NCBI GenBank assembly: GCA_963835585.1
Contig: CAWIGF010000003.1
Coordinates: 310,001-374,000, forward strand
DNA length: 64,000 nucleotides
Source: UBA10107 sp963835585
Lineage (GTDB): Archaea > Nanobdellota > Nanobdellia > Woesearchaeales > UBA10107
Direction of reading: 5' to 3'
In this document: positions 58,473 through 64,000 of the stretch, one piece after another
How the letters are laid out: every line of letters begins with the position of its first letter
How positions within the stretch are numbered: the first letter of the stretch is position 1
Program-made: the position numbers and the translations under genes
The notes under the pieces: model-generated
What the model saw: only the letters and a program-made list of their open reading frames with translations
What the model was told of the DNA's origin: nothing
Database searches by the model: none

Positions 58473-60005
58473 TTATTTCTTTTTTAACGATATTTTAACA
58501 TCAGAAACGTCAAGAGGTTCTTTCTTGACCTCTTCAACCTTTGGCTTCATTGTCGGAAAGGCTATGACATCCCTTATTGATTCTCTATTTGTGAACAGCA
58601 TGGCCATCCTGTCAATTCCAAGCCCCAAACCCCCTGTAGGGGGCATCCCTACCTCTATTGCATGGATGAAATCTTCATCCATTGGATGTGCTTCTTGTGA
58701 GCCTAAGCGAAGCTTCTCAGCCTGTGCTTCGAGCAGTAATCTTTGCTCGATTGGATCGTTGAGCTCCGAGTATGCGTTGCCGACTTCCATGCCATTGATA
58801 AATGGCTCAAATCGCTCGATGAGTTCCGGATTATTTCTGTGTGTTTTGCACAACGGACTTGTTTCTCTTGGATGATTTGTTATGAATGTTGGCTGTATTA
58901 ATTTGTCTTCAACAAGTTCTTCAAATATTGCAGCGATCGCCAATCCTCTTACATAATCCCCTTCGTATTCGACATTGTAAGTATTCATTATGTCTTTTAT
59001 CTCGTCATCAGATAGTTTCGAAATATTCCCTATATTCGTATGCTCCTTTATTGCATCAATCATGCTTATTCTTCTCCAAGGTCTTTTCACATCAATCACA
59101 TTATTTCCAATTTTCAATTTTGTTGTTCCAAATAATTTCAATGCAATCCGTTCATACAATTCTTCCGTAATCTCCATCATGTCATTGTAATCGGCATATG
59201 CCTGGTACAGTTCCATCATTGTAAATTCAGGATTGTGGGAGTGATCCATGCCTTCGTTCCTGAAATTCTTCCCGATCTCGAATACTTTTTCAAATCCACC
59301 GACAACCAGTCTCTTAAGATATAATTCAGGGGATACTTTCAGGTACATATCGAAATTGAGAGTGTTATGATGGGTAATGAACGGCCTTGCATTTGCGCCT
59401 CCATAAATTGGTTGCAGGATGGGAGTTTCAATCTCAATGAATCCTTTTTCCTCAAGGATTTTTCTCATCTCAGATATGATTCTGCTTTTTATTATTATTG
59501 AGTCCCTTGATTCCTTATTAGTAGCGAAGTCTGTATATCTTTGACGGTACTTGACTTCTGGATCTTTGATGCCGTGAAATTTATCAGGCAAAGGCCGAAG
59601 TGATTTTGCTAGAAGAGTGATTTCTTTTGCCTCTATTGTTATTTCTCCTGTCTTTGTCTTGAACACAAGACCTTTGATGCCGATAATATCTCCCATATCA
59701 AGTTTCTTGAATAATTTATATGATTTGTCCAAATGATCTATGCTTGCATATATCTGTATGGTTCCCGTCTGATCAGCTACTGTCGCAAAGCTTGCCTTTC
59801 CCATGTCCCGCTTCGTCATTAATCTTCCAGCAACTACCACTTGTTCATGTGTGTGCTCTTGCGGGTTTAGCCCTGCAAAGGAATTCCTTATTTTTTCGGC
59901 ACTGGTGGTTGGACTGTATTTGTAAGGGTATGGATTGATCTTCCAACTTCTAATTTCCTTGAGTTTGCTGATTCTCTCTTGTATGAGCGCTTGTTCTGGG
60001 TCCAT
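58473..60005 (-). CDS. lysS: Lysyl-tRNA synthetase, class II
   Basis: 510 residues. The OB-fold anticodon domain (about 50-150) includes VVVAGRLMTKRDMGKASF. The class II core has motif 1 near FIEIETPILQPIYGGA, motif 2 (FRNEGMDHSHNPEFTMMELY) and motif 3 (GLGLGIDRMAMLFTNRESIR). KPWxxRTT-like insertions of other class II enzymes are absent. It charges tRNA-Lys. Many archaea use class I LysRS instead, so the class II version is mildly notable. The C-terminal 20 residues form a Lys/Glu tail. Confidence 0.97.
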   Translation of the reverse strand: MDPEQALIQERISKLKEIRSWKINPYPYKYSPTTSAEKIRNSFAGLNPQEHTHEQVVVAGRLMTKRDMGKASFATVADQTGTIQIYASIDHLDKSYKLFKKLDMGDIIGIKGLVFKTKTGEITIEAKEITLLAKSLRPLPDKFHGIKDPEVKYRQRYTDFATNKESRDSIIIKSRIISEMRKILEEKGFIEIETPILQPIYGGANARPFITHHNTLNFDMYLKVSPELYLKRLVVGGFEKVFEIGKNFRNEGMDHSHNPEFTMMELYQAYADYNDMMEITEELYERIALKLFGTTKLKIGNNVIDVKRPWRRISMIDAIKEHTNIGNISKLSDDEIKDIMNTYNVEYEGDYVRGLAIAAIFEELVEDKLIQPTFITNHPRETSPLCKTHRNNPELIERFEPFINGMEVGNAYSELNDPIEQRLLLEAQAEKLRLGSQEAHPMDEDFIHAIEVGMPPTGGLGLGIDRMAMLFTNRESIRDVIAFPTMKPKVEEVKKEPLDVSDVKISLKKK

Positions 60006-60094
60006 GAGTTGAGTTTTGGTTACCGACTATTTAAAGGTTATTTTTTAATTGAATCAATTTTATATATGAGTGAGCGGTGCTAATTACAAATCAT

Positions 60095-60394
60095 ATGGAC
60101 TCAAAAATACTTGTGTGTTTATTTTTCTTTGTTTCATCTAGTTTGATATTTGTATTTGCGCAATCTAATATATCAGCTGATACCCAGAATAGCACAATTA
60201 ACAATTCAATATATGAAGTACAAGTGAATGCAAGCAATTCAGTTGGAAATCATACCGTTAATGAAATTCAGAACAATGACCAATTGAATAAGACTGTTGT
60301 GCCGCAGACATCAAATACTCGATCTTATGTTATAATAGGAGCTATATTGTTGGTGATCATAATGGCCATTCATTATTTTGTCTCCAAGAATTAA
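60095..60394 (+). CDS. Small surface protein with two hydrophobic ends
   Basis: 99 residues: an N-terminal signal peptide (MDSKILVCLFFFVSSSLIFV, then FAQS), an Asn/Ser/Thr-rich outer segment with at least six N-x-S/T sequons (NIS, NST, NNS, NAS, NHT, NKT), and a C-terminal membrane segment (VIIGAILLVIIMAIHYFV). It probably displays a short glycosylated segment on the surface. The TATA box TTTTATATA (about 60058-60066) supports 60095 over the upstream ATG at 60077. It overlaps the end of pth2 by 4 nt. Confidence 0.6.
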   Translation: MDSKILVCLFFFVSSSLIFVFAQSNISADTQNSTINNSIYEVQVNASNSVGNHTVNEIQNNDQLNKTVVPQTSNTRSYVIIGAILLVIIMAIHYFVSKN

Positions 60395-60729
60395 AGCATT
60401 TTCAAATTGCCGGTAATTTTGTCGATTTTTTCGTCGTCATCCGGACCTATACCTAAGCAAGTAATTGTTCCTGGCTCGACGACGGTACGGCCTGCATCAG
60501 TTATAATCGCAGCAACAAGCTTTCCTGCTTTCGCCAATTGCTGGTATTTTTTCAATTCATCAAGATCTTTTACTTTGAGAACAACTTTCTTCATTCCTTC
60601 ATTGTGCCATTCCTCAACTTTTGATTTCGACGATCTGAGAACGGCCTCTACAGCTGCGTGCGCAACTTGAACTGACATCTTCCCATTTGGTAATTTCAAA
60701 TCTTCTCTTACAAGAATCACTTGTTTCAT
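60391..60729 (-). CDS. pth2: Peptidyl-tRNA hydrolase, Pth2 type
   Basis: 112 residues, the standard length of archaeal Pth2 (PTH2 fold). VILVREDLKLPNGKMSVQVA, then HAAVEAVL and IITDAGRTVVEPGTITCLGI followed by GPDDDEKID are conserved. It recycles peptidyl-tRNA released from ribosomes. The gene is convergent with the surface-protein gene and lies 36 nt beyond the 3' end of mgtA on the same strand. Confidence 0.97.
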   Translation of the reverse strand: MKQVILVREDLKLPNGKMSVQVAHAAVEAVLRSSKSKVEEWHNEGMKKVVLKVKDLDELKKYQQLAKAGKLVAAIITDAGRTVVEPGTITCLGIGPDDDEKIDKITGNLKML

Positions 60730-60765
60730 ATGTTGGTTTTATCTTTGAACGTATATAAACTTAAC

Positions 60766-63339
60766 TTAAAAATCGTTCTTCTTATAGAAATAAACCTTGA
60801 TGATTTCCACAAGCACTAGGTACACCACGACTATGCTGATTATCGCGATAATTGCTGCGAGTGGAAGTGGCTGGAATCCGAAGAATTTTCCGAATGGAAG
60901 ATATACCAATAACCAACCAAACGCTACACATGCAAGGGTATTCAATGTTAGGGATTTGCTTGGTTTGCTCTTGAAGAAAGGCACAGATTTTGTTCTTATG
61001 AAATAAATGACCAATGTTTGTGTCGTCAATGATTCTAGGAACCATCCCGTTTGAAACACAGCAGGAGTTGTTTTGAAAATGCTATATAATACAAAAAATG
61101 TCGCAAAATCGAACAATGAACTGACTGGACCAAATATGAGCATGAATTTCTTGACGAATTGTTGGTTCCATTTTTTTGGTTTTTCCGTATACTCTACATC
61201 CACGTTATCTGTTGGTATTGTTATCTGTGAAACGTCATACAATAGATTATTCAATAGGATTTGGACAGGAAGCATAGGAAGGAACGGCAAAAATGCAATT
61301 GCTCCGGCCATGCTGAACATATTTCCGAAGTTCGAGCTGAGTGCCATGAGAAGATATTTCATAGTATTTCCAAATGCTTTTCTTCCTTCTATGACTCCAT
61401 CTAGAAGAACAGCTAGGTTCTTGTGCGTCAATATTATGTCGGATGCCTCTTTTGCGACATCAACCGCGTTATTGACAGACAGTCCTATGTCTGCGGTCTT
61501 CAGTGAAGGTGCATCGTTTATTCCATCTCCAAGATAACCAACAACATGCCCGTTAGATCGCAAGGCGTTTATTACCCTATTTTTTTGTTGTGGGGTGAAT
61601 TGTGCGAATATTGTGGTTTTTTCTACTCTTCTTTTCAACGCATCATCCGTTATTTCTTGGAGTTCGCGGCCAATCATGATGCCCTTTATGTTGACTCCTA
61701 TGTCATCGCAAATCTTCTTTGTCACAAGCTCATTGTCCCCTGTGATTATTTTCACTTCAATGCCGCTGTTCTCGAGCTTTGTGAGAATGGACTTGACATC
61801 TTTTTTTGGAGGGTCGAAGAATCCTAAGAATCCAATTAGTGTCATTTCCTCTTCATCTTTCTTTGTATAAGCTTCTTTTTCCTTTACTTTCTTAGTTGCG
61901 ATTGCAATAACTCTGTATCCCTGCTTGCTTAGCTCATGATATTGTTTTTTTGCCACTTCTCTTGCTGAAGAGTTAAATGCAATAGTTTTCTCATTGAATC
62001 TGCATGAAGTTGATATAGAAAATATTTCTTCTGGAGCTCCTTTTGCTATTAAGTATCGCTCGTTCTTTTTCTGTACGACAATACCTATTCTTTTTCTGAT
62101 GAAATCAAATGGAATCTCGTCTATTTTTTTATTTCCATCCAGCGTAAGATTGCTTCCGAATTTCATTATTGCATTATCAAGTGGATTCTTTATTCCGGTC
62201 TGGAAGCAACTGTTGATGAAGGCCTCTTGAAGAACTTCCTTGTTTTCTTTCCCGCTTATTCCAATGTATTTTATTAGTTTGATGTTATCTTCTGTTAAAG
62301 TTCCAGTCTTGTCAGTGCATAATACATCCATGCTACCAAACGTTGGTATCGAAGATAATTTTTTCACTATTGCCCCTTTTTTCCCCATCCCGATGGAACC
62401 CTTTGCCATAGTAATAGATACTATCGCCGGAAGAAGTTCAGGAGTCAAACCTACCGCGATGGCCATAGCGAATAGAAATGCTTCAAGGAAATTCTTCTCC
62501 ACCAAGCCCCCTACGAGCAAGATGAATAGGACAAGAATTATTGTCGCTTTTATAATTAGATAGCCGAATGATTTTATGCCGATCTCAAATTCGTTGTTGG
62601 ATGATGGCCCAGAGATACTCTTCGCAATCTTTCCAAATTCTGTTTCTTTGCCTATCCGTATTATGACGGCCGTAGCTGTGCCGCTTATGACATTTGTTCC
62701 GCGGAAAACTATATTTGAGAGACTAGTTAGTGAGTATGTTCCTTCCCTTAATTTATTAGCATCTTTCTCCGAAGGAGATGATTCTCCAGTAAGTGCAGCC
62801 TGATTAACGAAGAAATCCTTCGCTTCAAGTATCCTTGCATCGGCAGGTACAAAATCTCCTGCGCTCAAGAAAATTATGTCGCCAGTGACCAATCTTTCGA
62901 ATTTTATTTCTTTTTTTTCGCCGTCCCTGAGAACTGTCGCTGTAGTGGTTATTCTCTCTTTTAATTTTTCAGCCGCCTTGTCTGCTCTGTATTCCTGAAT
63001 GAAGTCAAGAAGGACACTGATGATGATAATGACACCAATTATAATCGCATCAATGTGATTTCCCAAAAAATACGAAACACCAGCTGCAAAAAGAAGTATT
63101 AATACCAATGGATTCAGAAAGTTCGAGAGGAGTTGCAAAACAGGATTTTTTTGTTTTTTTATTATTATTGAATTAGGCCCAAATGTTGCAAAACGTTTCT
63201 CAGCTTCATACTGATTCAATCCATTTTCTGAGGAATCAATTCTTTGAAGAACTTTCTCTAGGGGCAATGCTGCAGCCATATCAAGAGATACCTTTGCAAG
63301 CATGTCTGAATTGACCTCCATGCCCTTTTTTTGATTCAT
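60766..63339 (-). CDS. mgtA: Magnesium-transporting P-type ATPase (MgtA-like)
   Basis: 857 residues, P3B type. An N-terminal cytoplasmic region (1-60) is followed by membrane helices, the actuator TGESSPSEKD, the phosphorylation site CTDKTGTLTEDN, the nucleotide domain and hinge GDGINDAPSLK, and six C-terminal membrane helices. The FLESLTTQTLVIYFIRTK and LLNNLLYDVSQITIP stretches are typical of MgtA/MgtB. It imports Mg2+ using ATP. No regulatory MgtC or riboswitch-like leader is visible in the short upstream region. Confidence 0.93.
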   Translation of the reverse strand: MNQKKGMEVNSDMLAKVSLDMAAALPLEKVLQRIDSSENGLNQYEAEKRFATFGPNSIIIKKQKNPVLQLLSNFLNPLVLILLFAAGVSYFLGNHIDAIIIGVIIIISVLLDFIQEYRADKAAEKLKERITTTATVLRDGEKKEIKFERLVTGDIIFLSAGDFVPADARILEAKDFFVNQAALTGESSPSEKDANKLREGTYSLTSLSNIVFRGTNVISGTATAVIIRIGKETEFGKIAKSISGPSSNNEFEIGIKSFGYLIIKATIILVLFILLVGGLVEKNFLEAFLFAMAIAVGLTPELLPAIVSITMAKGSIGMGKKGAIVKKLSSIPTFGSMDVLCTDKTGTLTEDNIKLIKYIGISGKENKEVLQEAFINSCFQTGIKNPLDNAIMKFGSNLTLDGNKKIDEIPFDFIRKRIGIVVQKKNERYLIAKGAPEEIFSISTSCRFNEKTIAFNSSAREVAKKQYHELSKQGYRVIAIATKKVKEKEAYTKKDEEEMTLIGFLGFFDPPKKDVKSILTKLENSGIEVKIITGDNELVTKKICDDIGVNIKGIMIGRELQEITDDALKRRVEKTTIFAQFTPQQKNRVINALRSNGHVVGYLGDGINDAPSLKTADIGLSVNNAVDVAKEASDIILTHKNLAVLLDGVIEGRKAFGNTMKYLLMALSSNFGNMFSMAGAIAFLPFLPMLPVQILLNNLLYDVSQITIPTDNVDVEYTEKPKKWNQQFVKKFMLIFGPVSSLFDFATFFVLYSIFKTTPAVFQTGWFLESLTTQTLVIYFIRTKSVPFFKSKPSKSLTLNTLACVAFGWLLVYLPFGKFFGFQPLPLAAIIAIISIVVVYLVLVEIIKVYFYKKNDF

Positions 63340-63423
63340 ATAAACATTAAACCAATTATTCAGTATATAAAAATCTAATCATGTACAGCAACTTTTTTAA
63401 ACAGGGTTCTTTCTATTCTTGAC

Positions 63424-64000
63424 ATGGGGATTCAGGAAAATATTCAAGAGCTTGAAGATAGAATAGCAAATACAAAATACAACAAAAGTACTCAGCGCGC
63501 CATAGGCCTTTACAAGGCTCAATTAGCCAAATTAAAGGAAGATATCGTGAGAAAGGCCTCAAAAGGAGGAAAGTCGGAAGGGTACGCCGTAAAGAAATCT
63601 GGTGACGGAACTGTTGTTCTTCTTGGTTTTCCGAGTGTCGGAAAATCGACAATTTTGAATGCATTGACTGATGCGAAGTCAGCGGTCGCTGCATATGAAT
63701 TTACGACATTAACATGCATTCCAGGGGTAATGAAGTATAAGCACGCGAAAATACAAATTCTTGACTTGCCAGGGATTGTCCGTGGCGCAGCATCGGGAAG
63801 AGGTCGTGGAAAAGAAGTTCTTGCCGTAATGAGAAATGCTGATTTGATTATGATAATAGTTGAGGGTAAGAAACCAGAACACTATGAGGCGTTAATGTCC
63901 GAAATCTATGATTCAGGAATACGAGTAAACCAGAAACAGCCTATAATCAAGATACGAAAAACGACAAAAGACGGCATAAAGGTTGGAAGAACAGTAAAAA
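63424..64000 (+). CDS. DRG-family GTPase (partial)
   Basis: The first about 190 residues of an Obg-related DRG GTPase, cut by the window end. An N-terminal helical region (IQENIQELEDRIANTKYNKS) precedes G1 (LLGFPSVGKSTILNAL), G2 (YEFTTLTCIPG) and G3 (LDLPGIVRGAASGRGRGKEV). DRG proteins associate with translating ribosomes and occur in archaea and eukaryotes. G4 and the C-terminal TGS domain should lie beyond 64000. A TATA-like CTTTTTTAAAC lies about 25 nt upstream of the ATG. Confidence 0.95.
   Translation, partial: MGIQENIQELEDRIANTKYNKSTQRAIGLYKAQLAKLKEDIVRKASKGGKSEGYAVKKSGDGTVVLLGFPSVGKSTILNALTDAKSAVAAYEFTTLTCIPGVMKYKHAKIQILDLPGIVRGAASGRGRGKEVLAVMRNADLIMIIVEGKKPEHYEALMSEIYDSGIRVNQKQPIIKIRKTTKDGIKVGRTVK

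Noticed and set aside
1..64000. CRISPR array, rRNA genes or replication origin
   Set aside because: No regularly spaced repeats, no rRNA sequence and no origin-like repeat cluster with an initiator gene were seen.

Overview
The window is a gene-dense, AT-rich stretch of an archaeal chromosome. Archaeal markers include both 20S proteasome subunits, SBDS, Rrp4, a Pop5-type RNase P subunit, eS1, eS17, Alba, Bud32, the KH/beta-CASP nuclease aCPSF1, Pth2, archaeal-type ProRS and a tRNA-Arg gene with a bulge-helix-bulge intron. Most promoters are a TATA box about 25 nt upstream of the first codon, so many transcripts look leaderless; genes inside operons instead carry GGAGG-type ribosome binding sites. 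A layer of bacterial-type genes (GyrB, Lgt, a full-length Rel/SpoT, RlmH, phosphoglucomutase, MgtA, HicBA) and many small lineage-specific proteins suggest a DPANN archaeon of the Woesearchaeota/Pacearchaeota kind. That placement is inference.

Layout. 1-2122: exosome/proteasome superoperon (pop5, psmA, SBDS, rrp4). 2251-3840: small genes and a membrane protein. 3837-9613: a four-gene minus-strand block with a PPP-like phosphatase, two unrecognised proteins (one membrane-anchored) and a degenerate protein kinase. 9787-12969: gyrB interrupted by an HNH intein. 13031-15534: a lytic-transglycosylase-like protein, eS1, Bud32. 15587-17343: accessory patch with an IS element, HicBA and repeated hairpin elements. 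17344-24469: lineage-specific genes, including a putative lipoprotein and a cluster of DNA-binding-like proteins around a predicted methyltransferase. 24598-34282: HisRS fused to a ribbon-helix-helix domain, MetAP, signal peptidase-like protein, aCPSF1, PsmB, ProRS. 34391-38563: pyrimidine operon with fused OPRT-OMPDC, dihydroorotase and fused PyrD-PyrK. 38554-48332: RlmH, permuted GTPase, flavin reductase-like protein, split tRNA gene, Alba, eS17, agmatinase, phosphoglucomutase, DEAD-box helicase, ArgRS. 48356-64000: small acidic proteins, a TnpB remnant, Lgt, ferredoxin, Rel/SpoT, PhoU-like regulator, inositol phosphatase, an APH-like protein, LysRS, Pth2, MgtA and a DRG GTPase cut by the window end.

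The pyrimidine genes form one pathway block from dihydroorotate formation to UMP. Lgt and the lipobox-like protein point to bacterial-style lipoproteins.

The most novel observations are these. (i) A palindromic box (consensus near CTACTTATAAGTAG) sits about 15 nt upstream of the TATA box of at least seven genes, none of them housekeeping. This looks like a shared regulon, with the helix-turn-helix protein at 19752-20186 as a candidate regulator. (ii) The phosphatase/pseudokinase block. (iii) The RHH-HisRS fusion. (iv) A hairpin element in three copies whose stem bases change in a compensatory way, two of them at the same distance from a TATA box.
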